Assembly: GCA_020186115.1 (NCBI GenBank)
Contig: WSYJ01000038.1
Span: 1 to 23,154 of the forward strand
Direction of reading: 5' to 3'
Length of the DNA stretch: 23,154 nucleotides
Source of the DNA: Histomonas meleagridis
Taxonomy: Eukaryota > Parabasalia > Tritrichomonadida > Dientamoebidae
Shown here: positions 1-7,626 of the stretch, piece by piece
Position numbering within the stretch: position 1 is the stretch's first letter
Layout of the letters: each line of letters opens with the position of its first letter
Program-made: the position numbers and the translations under genes
The notes under the pieces: model-generated
Told to the model about the DNA's origin: nothing
The model's input: the letters and a program-made list of their open reading frames with translations, nothing else
The model's database searches: none

Positions 1-1014
1 TTAATAATAGTTGTTAATGTCTCCTTTTTCATATGTGAACTTTAATGTTCTCGGGAATTTCACGACATTAGTGATGATTTGATTATAATTTGATTTAAAT
101 TTGGTTGTACCTAATAATAAATTGAATTCTATTTCATTACCTTTATATATAGACCGATACAATTTCATGATATCACCATCATTACCAATATATTTTAATT
201 GATATTTTTTATAACTTTTATAAGGACAATAATCTAAATTATTTATATTAGGTTTAAATTGTGAATCTAATTTTGAATAATCAATATGATATGGAAGTAA
301 ATAGTTATCAAATAAATATTTGTTTTTCGAACGAGATTTGAAACCTGTGTTAATATAAGGTGAATTCTTAGAATCTTCATAAATATTATAATATTTATAT
401 ATATTGTCATAAGGAAATTTACTAAAATATTGTAACAAATAATTACTATAAGCAGAATCGAATGTAAATACGTTCCCAATTTTATTATCAATTATTTCAA
501 TACCATATAAATATTTCCTTAATTCTTCACAATATTTATTAAATTTGAGAGGCTTTTTTTTAGCTTCAAAAACTTTGCGTGCAAACATCTCATTCAATTT
601 TTTGATAATCGTTCTAATATAATATTCATAATGCTCTGGAATTGTTTTTCTTCCAATTTTTCCATTAATAGGTGTAATTTTTTCAGTTTTGATAAAAAGT
701 TTAATAAAATTATATTCAAATTGCTTATAATCGTCAAATTGTTTATTTTTAAATTGATCATCTGTTGTTCTTTCTAAGCTCACATCTATATAATAATTAA
801 CTAAATTGTTGTATGTTTCAACTAATGGCTTTGTACCAGTATTAAATTCAGGAGTAAAATTAAACTCCCTATAATATTTTTCATTCAGAAAATTAATAAA
901 ATTTTTAAGACTCAAATTACCTTTTAATTGTGAATTCTGATTATTTAATTCATTTTTAATCAATTTTTCGAATGAAAGTTGTTTTTCTCTTCTTCTTTTA
1001 TAAATTGGATCCAT
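1..1014 (-). CDS. Uncharacterised basic 337-aa protein next to the fibre gene
   Basis: I do not recognise this protein. The frame is uninterrupted from an ATG at 1014 to a TAA at 1-3, exactly the window edge. It is rich in Lys, Asn, Tyr and Phe, with no signal peptide or membrane segment. The N-terminus is strongly basic (KRRREK at residues 6-11), and charged and aromatic residues run throughout. An initiator-like TCATTTT sits 15 nt upstream of the ATG, which supports this start. It follows the broken fibre gene on the same strand after about 30 nt, so it could be a Maverick structural or DNA-packaging protein. That role is inferred from position alone. It is the longest undamaged ORF in the window, notable among so many broken neighbours. 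Confidence 0.75.
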   Translation of the reverse strand: MDPIYKRRREKQLSFEKLIKNELNNQNSQLKGNLSLKNFINFLNEKYYREFNFTPEFNTGTKPLVETYNNLVNYYIDVSLERTTDDQFKNKQFDDYKQFEYNFIKLFIKTEKITPINGKIGRKTIPEHYEYYIRTIIKKLNEMFARKVFEAKKKPLKFNKYCEELRKYLYGIEIIDNKIGNVFTFDSAYSNYLLQYFSKFPYDNIYKYYNIYEDSKNSPYINTGFKSRSKNKYLFDNYLLPYHIDYSKLDSQFKPNINNLDYCPYKSYKKYQLKYIGNDGDIMKLYRSIYKGNEIEFNLLLGTTKFKSNYNQIITNVVKFPRTLKFTYEKGDINNYY

Positions 1015-1024
1015 ATAAAAAAAT

Positions 1025-1031
1025 AAAATGA
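1025..1031 (-). promoter_or_regulatory. Initiator-like motif (TCATTTT) of the 337-aa gene
   Basis: On the minus strand TCATTTT lies just before the ATG at 1014; the A of TCA is 15 nt from the start codon. Trichomonas genes typically have an initiator of the form TCA-pyrimidine-W-W with very short 5' leaders, and this fits. The motif is short and AT-rich, so chance is possible. Confidence 0.4.
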
Positions 1032-1043
1032 AATAAAATATTT

Positions 1044-3229
1044 TTATTCTTTAAATACACTTAATAAATGTTCATCTATTTTACCTGTTACTTTACCAAC
1101 TATTGAATTTAATATTTTAGTCGTTATTACTAAATCATCTGATAATTTATTACCATCAAATAATACTACATCACCAATTTCATAATCTGCGGTATTATTT
1201 ACTCTAAAATAAAAATCTCCATGTGTTGCAAAATCAATAGTATCTTGTAAAATTTCTACTTCTCTTTTAATAACATCACCTATTGAAGCTTTATAACCAT
1301 TTTTATGTTTAGCTACACAAATACCTAAATATTCTTTATATGTACCTGATGTTTTAACTGATGGTATACAATCTGTTGTAGATGTATTTGAAGTATATAT
1401 ACCATTTTCTTTTAATGAAAAAACATTACCTGTTAAAAAATACAGGTGAACCAATTTGAAATTGTGTTAAATCTTCTGAAACAGGAGCATTATGAATAAT
1501 GGTTGTATTAATTGGAATTGAACCTGAGCCAGGATTGTGATTAAATACATGATTAATATAATATGATCGTATGTATTCACAACGTTCCATACCAAATCTT
1601 CAGATGGGAGTGTGTCTATCCCTCTCAGTGTGTACTCCACAGAAGATTCTCCTTGATCATCTGAAGGGGTCCCTACTGTTGTAGTTAATGCTGTGAAATA
1701 CATAATTTATGATCATTAGATATTTTAAATTCCCATGTATAGCGATAAACTTCTATTTGATTCTATTGATCCATCCATAGTGTGGGTAGAATCCATAATT
1801 ATTAAAGGACATTTTAATTTCAGGACAAAAAAGTTGGCCAAAAGAATAAAATTTAAATGTACTATTATCATCTACTGATTTTTAAATTCAATGATTCTGG
1901 GGCTGCTTGAATTCTATAAGTATAATCTTTTCCATAATCACCAGAATGATGTAAATCAATATATTGTCCTACTTTCTAAAACTCCATCATTTTTAATAAC
2001 TGCTACTGAAGGAACACCAATCTTTATATTACTATAAGAAGGAGAAGAATTAATAGCAAAACCATTAATTGAAGTACATGTTAAATTACTAAAATTATTG
2101 TATGATTTAGTAGTGCATATTCTGTATGTGTATGAGTTTCAGGTGGGAATGATGATGGTTTATTTCGGATATCACTATAATTTGGTTTGTTAATACATAA
2201 ATTTTCTACAGTTCTATTTATGAAATAATCTTTTATTTCAGGAGGCTGAGTATCATCTTCTCCTTGAGAAATACTAAATATTATTTTATTTTCTTCTTGT
2301 GAAATAGCTGCTAGTTGCCATTTATCATCATTAGATATAGTAATCTTTTTTAAATTAACATAATCAAAAGTATGTATATGCTCTGATGGCGGAAATGTTT
2401 CAGGTTTATCATTTAAATAGTTATAACTATGAGTATGAACTGTAAGTGGAGATGTTTCAGGGTTATCAGTTAAATCATTATAACTATGCGTATGTTCTGA
2501 AGGTGGAATTGTTTCAAGTTTATCAGTTAAATCATTATAACTATGAGTATGATCTGAAGGTGGAAATGACTGTGGTTTATCATTTAAATCAGTATAACTA
2601 TGAGTATGATCTGATGAAGCATAGTTTACATGTTCATGATCTTTTTTAGCATAAATCTCATCATGATTATGATCATTTAAAGATATTTCAGATGTATCTA
2701 CATTATTTATAGATGCACATTGAATATTGCCATTACTACCAAAACTTAATAATGATCCAGTTTTTGATTTAAAATCTAATGAATTAGTATTAGCAGTTAT
2801 TCTCCATGTATTATCTTTATCATAATCTGCATTATTATGCATATCAATATATTGTCCAACTTCTACAACACCATCTTCTTTTAATGTAATAATAGATGGT
2901 ACATATAATTTTGTATCCCATTTACCACCTTCTGCAGTTGATAATTGAAAACCATTTAATGAAGTAACTTGTACATTTCCATTTACTGTTAAATCATTAT
3001 TTATTGTATTATGAGTATGACTTTTTGTAGAATATTTTTCATCTGATTGCGATTTATTATAATATAATTGTGGGATTGTAATCGAAGTTATAGTATTAAG
3101 TTTTTCTGTTATTTGATCATTTGTAGAATAATTTTCTAAAACTTTTTGTAAGTCATCTTGGTCAATAATTTCAGGAGCAGCAATAACATTAGTTTTTATA
3201 CCTTTCGTAGCATTCTCAATACTAAACAT
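1044..3229 (-). pseudogene. Phage-like fibre/adhesin gene of a Maverick-type element, frameshifted
   Basis: The first open segment runs from an ATG at 3229 for 382 aa. It holds a coiled N-terminus (about 25-65), a module with VGQYIDMHNN (124-133) and WRITANTNSLDF (142-153), then five 19-residue repeats of the HTHSYNDLTDKP type (206-288). HxH repeats of this kind occur in trimeric phage tail fibres. Below 2110 the protein continues through six or seven frame changes, including a second VGQYIDLHHSGDYGKD module and a C-terminal domain ending at 1044 (136 aa, 1044-1454). The whole would be about 725 aa. Nearly every frame change is undone by one base in a short homopolymer, so this may be an intact gene with read errors rather than a relic. 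The inferred role is a virion fibre for host binding. An initiator-like motif at 3234-3242 supports the start. Confidence 0.7.
2370..2614 (-). repeat. Tandem 57-bp coding repeat (19-residue HxH fibre motif)
   Basis: Four clear units and one degenerate unit encode S-D/E-H-T-H-S-Y-x-D-L-x-D-K-P-x-x-x-P-P at residues 206-288 of the fibre. The period is exactly 19 residues. The paired histidines resemble metal-binding HxH positions of trimeric fibres, a family inference. The fifth unit has HIHTF in place of HTHSY. Confidence 0.8.
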
Positions 3230-3233
3230 TGAT

Positions 3234-3242
3234 AAAAAATGA
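3234..3242 (-). promoter_or_regulatory. Initiator-like motif (TCATTTTTT) of the fibre gene
   Basis: The A of TCA lies 11 nt upstream of the fibre ATG on the minus strand, matching the short leaders and TCA initiators known in Trichomonas. The same arrangement is seen before the 337-aa gene, which makes coincidence less likely. Confidence 0.4.
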
Positions 3243-3249
3243 TTTTTAT

Positions 3250-3591
3250 TTAATAAATTAATAATAATTCTAACATAAAATATTCTGGATCAATTTCTTT
3301 ACCATTCATTTCTTTAAACCATATTTTAAAATTTGGTTTTCTACTTTTATATTCATATTTCTTATATTTAGTTCTATTTTCATTCGTATAAATACAAAAA
3401 TAATCTTCATAATGGTCACGTTCAATAAAATCAGCATGCATTGAAACATCAGATACTAAATATTCCTTAAATTTACACTTACATTGTTGTACTACTATAT
3501 ATCTAGGATTTTGAGAATCCACAAATTCAGGCGGAAAACGGTTTTCTTTTTGTGAAGTACAAAAATACGTTTTAGTTACAGGTTTAAGCAT
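3250..3591 (-). CDS. Uncharacterised 113-aa protein directly upstream of the fibre gene
   Basis: This is an intact frame from an ATG at 3591 to a TAA about 20 nt before the fibre start. I do not recognise it. It has Cys at residues 11, 38 and 40 (CKCKFKEYL), an acidic-aromatic middle (DHYEDYFCIY) and a basic stretch (RTKYKKYEYKSRK). There is no signal peptide or membrane segment. TCATAA directly precedes the ATG and could be a minimal initiator. Same strand and tight spacing suggest expression with the fibre, for example as a fibre-associated or assembly protein; this is inference from position only. Repeat copy A lies immediately upstream, so its promoter region may have been altered by that insertion. 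Confidence 0.6.
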   Translation of the reverse strand: MLKPVTKTYFCTSQKENRFPPEFVDSQNPRYIVVQQCKCKFKEYLVSDVSMHADFIERDHYEDYFCIYTNENRTKYKKYEYKSRKPNFKIWFKEMNGKEIDPEYFMLELLLIY

Positions 3592-3847
3592 TTATGAAAA
3601 ATAAAGTTTGCCATGCGACCAAACAATATAACCGTCGCTTTTTGACTACAAACCTCTGACCAAAGATAAATTGAATAGGATAAATGTCCGACCAAAGATA
3701 ACCGGGGACAATTCGTGTTGGTTATGTGAGATTTTTGATAGGTTTATGCGAAAAGTGGTGCTAAAAGTGCTATCGTTCCTATCAAAAAGTTTCGTGTTCT
3801 CTCAAAATCGAATGCGCATTCAAATTTTCAGACGAATTGTATGGCTC

Positions 3848-3870
3848 ACAAAAATCATTTTGATTTTTGT
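3848..3870. repeat. Small hairpin of copy A
   Basis: ACAAAAATCA and TGATTTTTGT form a 10-bp inverted repeat with a 3-nt loop. The block is conserved in copies C (near 21450) and D (near 22990), so it belongs to the repeat. Confidence 0.8.
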
Positions 3871-3887
3871 TGCGAGCGGAGCGAGCA

Positions 3888-3974
3888 CACTCGGGGGATT
3901 GGAAAGGTCTGAGGCCTCCGGAGGGGTCCGAAGGGCACCTCCGGAGGCCGAAGACCTTTCCAATCCCCCGAGTG
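3888..3974. repeat. 37-bp-stem hairpin of copy A
   Basis: The arms 3888-3924 and 3938-3974 are reverse complements except at two positions, with a 13-nt loop. They begin CACTCGGGGGATTGGAAAGG. The corresponding part of copy D is a degraded hairpin. Confidence 0.9.
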
Positions 3975-3983
3975 AAAACTTAA

Positions 3984-4043
3984 GGTCGGGAATGATCACG
4001 AGGACCCTAGGGGCCCCTAGGGTCCTCGTGATCATTCCCGACC
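3984..4043. repeat. 60-bp perfect palindrome of copy A
   Basis: The 30-bp arms 3984-4013 and 4014-4043 are exact reverse complements with no spacer; the centre is GGGGCCCC. Each arm contains TGATCACGAGGACC. Such a perfect palindrome can form a cruciform or an RNA stem and is hard to clone and assemble. Confidence 0.95.
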
Positions 4044-4262
4044 ACATTATATACCTACCTACTTCAAATGTATTAGATGGTTTATCAGTCAAATCATTAT
4101 AACTATGAGTATGACCGTTTAATGAAAAACTTACATTGATGTAGTTAATGGAATTACAATTTTTTTCCATTATTTTCATTAAAACTGATATCACCATCAT
4201 TATTATTAATTTTACCAAAATACATAGTATTTTCAGAAGTTCTAATTCTCCAACTATGTAAT
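4044..4262 (-). pseudogene. Second fibre-gene fragment beside repeat copy A
   Basis: The minus strand encodes two neighbouring fibre-like pieces in different frames. One contains WRIRTSENTMYFGKINNNDG; the other contains SLNGHTHSYNDLTDKPSNT. Both match modules of the fibre at 1044-3229 (WRITANTNSLDF and the HTHSYNDLTDKP repeat). Coding similarity stops at the hairpin repeat, where the frame reads EVGRYIM into the repeat end. It is either part of a second fibre gene, or the displaced N-terminal part of the same one, split by copy A. Confidence 0.65.
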
Positions 4263-4303
4263 ATTTCATTTTCCGCTTATTGATTTCTATTGTTTTATGT
4301 TAA

Positions 4304-4457
4304 TTCTCACTTATATGTGCTTATTTTCACTAACTGTATTTGTTCTCACTTATATGTGTTCATTTCATTGTCTTATGTTAATTCTCACTTATATGTGCTA
4401 ATTCTCATTTATTCTTATTAATTTTTTATTATATATGTTTATTCTCACTTATATGTG
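4304..4457 (+). repeat. Four copies of TTCTCACTTATATGTG
   Basis: Exact 16-nt copies start at 4304, 4343, 4382 and 4442. The first three are spaced 39 nt apart and the last 60 nt. The spacers are T-rich and diverged. It is an eroded minisatellite or a cluster of binding sites; function unknown. Confidence 0.85.
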
Positions 4458-5263
4458 TTTCTTTTCATTATTTTATGTATGAACATTCGCTCAAATCATT
4501 AAATATAATTTCTCAAATATATAATTTGAACGACTTTCATTTGATATAGATAATACATAGTGAACATGGGGTTTAGTTAAAGATGAATTCAAACTTATTC
4601 TAATTTCAGAAATGGAGCTCACATGATTAATTAGATTCAAAAAGTTTACAAATTAATGTTTACATTATTATTTCAATGAGCAATTGATTTAATTATTTCC
4701 ATCCAACTTGTACATAGCATCGTATATTTTTTTCTTTTTATTTTGATTGCTCTGATCGTTGTATAGATTAAATTTTATAAAATTTTATACTAATAAAACA
4801 TAATTGATATATAGAACATGACAATTCATAAAAATTTATATACGAAGCAATTGATATTATTGCTCAATTTATAAAATATTAATTAAGTCAAAAATGAATT
4901 TTAATGTAACATTGATATAAAATTTGTGTTGTAATACAGAGACGATTAAATATTTTACAATATCCTTTTTCTTGATCGTAATTTATTTTGATAATAATAA
5001 TTGTTTCTTTTGATTCATTTTAATTAATGCAATGTATAATGTATGCAATGTCGATAACCTGCTATTTAATAATATATGTTTCAGCATCTTTGCCAAATTT
5101 TATTTTTGTTCAAAAAACATGGCGAAAATTGTAAATTATTCAAAATGAAATTGAATGAAAATATTTTCTTAGTAAACGAATTGAGTGCCAATTTTTGAAT
5201 GCGCATTTCATCTTATTCGAATTCTCCATTATTGTAGGACAGTACCCGAATTTTCCATTACAA
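4458..5263. other. Gene-less AT-rich stretch
   Basis: No reading frame with protein-like composition was found on either strand. Near 5218-5260 there is a short direct repeat, CGAATT-TCCATTA, just before the hairpin at 5264. Confidence 0.5.
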
Positions 5264-5298
5264 CCTCCAATTTTGACTAACAATGTGAAAATTGGAGG
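5264..5298. repeat. 11-bp-stem hairpin upstream of the Rep-like fragment
   Basis: CCTCCAATTTT at 5264-5274 and its exact reverse complement at 5288-5298 enclose a 13-nt loop. It lies about 215 nt before a Rep-like helicase fragment. The loop lacks the NANTATTAC nonanucleotide typical of CRESS-DNA origins, so an origin is possible but unsupported by motif. Confidence 0.8.
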
Positions 5299-5303
5299 TC
5301 TAT

Positions 5304-5359
5304 TAAGAGGTTTTCTTTATGTATTAAACATTGATTTCGACATAAGATTAACCCTCTTA
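5304..5359. repeat. Imperfect hairpin adjoining the previous one
   Basis: TAAGAGG-TCTTTATGT and ACATAAGA-CCCTCTTA are largely complementary, with mismatches in the stem and a loop of about 17 nt. It starts 5 nt after the first hairpin, so the two form a double stem-loop. Confidence 0.6.
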
Positions 5360-5513
5360 CTTCATAAATAAAAAAAAGTAATACAAACGAAATATGTGGA
5401 TTTCATGAGATAATTATCCATCGTGGTGAAATACTCTCTTCGTATAACTCATTCATGAATTTGGATTGGGATTGGAAGTGGAATTCCACTTACAATAAGA
5501 AATTCTTGTTGAT

Positions 5514-5813
5514 ATGGATTGCATTTTATTCGAAGACGTGGATCCTGATAAAATTAAAGTTCTGATGTCGTTTTTGAAGACATGGGCAGATCGCTACTAT
5601 CAAACGCAAGAAATTGAAGGGGCACGTACGGTGATAAATCCGGGCAAGTGGTTCATTGGTATCACTGCAAATTATTTAATGAAAGAGAGTATCGAGAATA
5701 AGGTGGATCTAGATGCACTTAGACGAAGGTCTACTGAAGTAGAGATCAAATCTGAAAAAGACGTATATCTGAACACCAGATTAAATAAGTTCATTTTAAT
5801 GCAATGTAATTAA
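5514..5813 (+). pseudogene. Partial Rep-type superfamily 3 helicase (CRESS-DNA-like), C-terminal part
   Basis: A 99-aa open segment has the order expected for the second half of a rolling-circle Rep helicase domain. A Walker B-like CILFEDVD is at 3-10, a helical linker rich in W/Y at 14-30, and KWFIGITANY at 45-54, matching the sensor/motif C of the form x-x-I-T-S/C-N. DALRRRS at 67-73 fits the arginine finger. The HUH endonuclease domain and Walker A are absent; upstream the frame meets stops (for example just before EILVDM), so the gene is truncated. GC content is higher than in neighbouring genes. Rep-like genes of ssDNA viruses and plasmids are known as genomic insertions in anaerobic protists, which fits. 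A geminivirus/circovirus-like origin cannot be told apart from a plasmid origin here. Confidence 0.55.
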
Positions 5814-6480
5814 AAATTCATTCATTTTGCAATTTATATAAATAGGATATCCTAATAATATATTTGAGGTACCCCAAAATTGAATGTCTATTCAATTGTA
5901 ATAAAAATCCTATCATTTAACGTTCTCCAAAAAGACGATCAAAACGAATTGAATTTCGATATAAAGTATTCAATCTCGTGATCGGTTTTCTGTCAATCGG
6001 AATAAATAATAATTTAGACTCCAGGTAATAATACTTTGAAGGTACCAACTAACGTCCTCCGGACGCGCCCTTCCGCAGGAAAAGGCTGAACTCTAAATAT
6101 TTTTATTTTTGAACGACCTCAAATGACGGTCAAAATACAAAGAAAAAGTTAAAACTGACCCCCACGCCTAGTACACTTCATACTGATCACCTGTTAACGC
6201 CCTTATATAAAAAAAGTGCGCCGCGGAGTCGGGCTACGGTAGATTTGTGATAAATGCACTCATTCGCCATTAGGGCTCTCTTTGGGGGAGGGGGTACCTT
6301 GGTTCAAGGAAAAAGAAAAAAAGAAAAAAGTTCTCAATTGCCCATAGAGCGAACAAACTTTGTTCTTTTCACTATGTGCTAAGTCGAGAAGAAAAAAATA
6401 GGTTTACCAGAGAAACCGATAGAAAAAACAAAAAATCGACTCATTCAAAATATAAAAAAATTAATTGAATGGTTTACGTT
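5814..6480. other. Gene-less stretch with a GC-richer patch
   Basis: Positions about 6040-6300 are clearly richer in G and C (ACGTCCTCCGGACGCGCCC, GTGCGCCGCGGAGTCGG, a G-run near 6280) than flanking DNA. The patch has no tRNA or rRNA signature that I can see. GGTACC recurs at about 5868, 6044 and 6290. It may be further sequence imported with the Rep-like fragment. Confidence 0.4.
6106..6137 (+). repeat. Short motif shared with 17400-17435
   Basis: TTTTTGAACGACCT, then a variable centre, then GGTCAAAATA. The motif at 17400 reads TTTTTGAACGGCCT, centre, CGTCCAAAATA. Both are weak inverted repeats. It could be the terminus of an unrecognised element. Confidence 0.5.
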
Positions 6481-7116
6481 TTACGATGTGACTATAAATG
6501 TATAATTAGAATTAGGAACAAATAAAAAATCTGGTGTAGCACGACTAAAATCATTTTTTCGTAAAATAAATATAATAGAGTTAGTAGAAGTAACAAATGA
6601 TATAGTACAATCTGCATTATCTGGTTTTTTGTACCAAAATCATATTAATAATAATAATAGGTATGTGAACGAGATAGTTCTGTTTGATGAATAAAATTAA
6701 CATATATACCAGTATAATTATCATTAAAAGAATTGGGTTCAATAACACTGATAACATAATAATGTGTTTAATCTAATGACTGACTAAAGTTAGATATATT
6801 ATAAGTAAATTGTGTTAATGGAATAATATTAGAAGTACTATCATAAATAATAATTGCTGAAATCGGAATAACTACTTTAAGATTAGAATATATATCTAAT
6901 GCAATACGACGGTTGATTAAACCACGAGGATAAGCAATATTGAACAGTATAATCAGCAACCCTACCATTATTCTTAAGAACTTCATAAGCTCTATCTAAA
7001 TCATGCTTGGTAAGAGGTGGATTAATACGTGGCACGTACTTACGTTGTAACACACGTCCCTTATTACGAGAATAATATAATTCACTAATAGGTCCAATAC
7101 GATTGGGTTCAAACAT
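6481..7116 (-). pseudogene. Broken beta-rich gene X (about 210 aa) downstream of the mariner remnant
   Basis: On the minus strand an ATG at 7116 opens MFEPNRIGPISELYYSRNKG. The frame passes through a basic stretch (RVLQRKYVPR) to about 6950, slips one frame into AYPRGLINRRIALDIYSNLK, meets an in-frame TAA at 6768-6770, and continues through THYYVISVIEPNSF. It slips again into FWYKKPDNADCTISF and FLFVPNSNYTFIVTS, ending in TAA at 6481-6483. The composition is that of a beta-sandwich protein; no family is recognised. Two readings are open: an independent gene, perhaps a minor structural protein of the same virus-like element, or the C-terminal remainder of P1 cut off by the mariner. Confidence 0.5.
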
Positions 7117-7626
7117 AAAAATCTTTAATAAAAGTGAAGTCACTTTGAGTTCAACCTCTTCTCTACTCTCATATTGAAATCCTTCCATTTTTCCTTTTAC
7201 ATATCAAATAAGGAAAAAGTCTGAAGGAGCTATATCTGGGGAGTAGGGGGGATGAGGTGCCCTTTTGAGCTTGTTGGATTCCATATATAAAGTTGTGAAT
7301 CTCGACGTATGCGGTTTTGCATTGTCGGCATGTACAGTAATTTTTCTTGTGTCATTTTTATAATTTGTACCATTTTTTTTGGAAAGTTTTGATAAAATAT
7401 ATTTTACATAATATTGTGAATTAAATGTTTCTCCCTTTGAAAGAAAGTCAATAACAATAAAACCGTGGGCATTCCAAAAAATCATATGTATGATAGACAA
7501 GACATGACATAAAAATATTCTTAAATAAAAAATAAAACCCATTAAATTTAGTGTTTTGACTTATATCGAAAATATCGTTGTATTCATTCTATATAAAAAG
7601 ATACTACGGTTGGGGGTGGAACACCT
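7117..7626 (-). mobile_element. Internally deleted mariner, catalytic C-terminal part only
   Basis: A degenerate mariner terminal repeat occupies 7598-7626, next to a TA. Inside it only the C-terminal part of the transposase remains. IFWNAHGFIVIDFLSKGETF is followed by the second catalytic Asp in HADNAKPH and the third in YSPDIAPSD. After the stop at 7204 the same frame continues with YVKGKMEGFQYESREEVEL, the normal mariner tail. The N-terminal two thirds, including the first catalytic Asp (TGDESW in the other copy), are missing, as is the left terminal repeat. The element cannot move. Its tail runs in frame into gene X. Confidence 0.85.
7598..7626 (-). repeat. Degenerate mariner terminal inverted repeat
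   Basis: The segment ends GGTGGAACACCT and aligns, with several mismatches and one extra base, with the terminal repeats of the mariner at 18134-19428. TA follows at 7627-7628, the expected target dinucleotide. P1 coding sequence reads straight into this repeat, whose bases supply its last residues. Confidence 0.75.

Larger units (their letters stand above)
3697..4060 (+). repeat. Multi-hairpin dispersed repeat, copy A (most complete)
   Basis: About 360 bp, far more GC-rich than its surroundings at the right end. In order: a unique-looking arm starting ATAACCGGGGACAATT, a conserved core with CAGACGAATTGTATGGCTC, a 23-bp hairpin, GCGAGCGGAGCGAGC, an 87-bp hairpin, a 60-bp perfect palindrome, and the end sequence ATTATATACCTACC. 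The same order recurs in inverted orientation at the window's right edge (copy D) and in part in copies B and C. No ORF on either strand looks like a real protein. It resembles a non-autonomous foldback or MITE-type element. The left boundary is uncertain and could reach about 3605. Confidence 0.85.

Noticed and set aside
267-491. 74-aa ORF inside the 337-aa gene; likewise 2446-2649, 16163-16399 and 20233-20472
   Set aside because: Alternate-frame or antisense shadows of better coding frames, with no start signal.
3671-4269. ORFs on both strands across hairpin copy A (143 and 149 aa), and similar ones at 22753-23067 and 21374-21565
   Set aside because: They are open only because the palindromic arms lack stops and read alike on both strands. 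Their residues follow the repeat, not a protein pattern, apart from the fibre piece at 4044-4262.
4304-4457. CRISPR-like array
   Set aside because: Repeats of 16 nt with uneven, related spacers; no cas genes.
5264-5298. Canonical CRESS-DNA replication origin
   Set aside because: The hairpin is real but its 13-nt loop has no NANTATTAC-like nonanucleotide.
6180-6310. tRNA or rRNA gene in the GC-richer patch
   Set aside because: No cloverleaf arms or conserved rRNA words could be found; GGTTCAAG alone is too little.
6383-6694. Plus-strand frame of about 100 codons with one stop
   Set aside because: The minus strand in the same place encodes more protein-like segments of gene X; the plus frame lacks an ATG and is the likely shadow.
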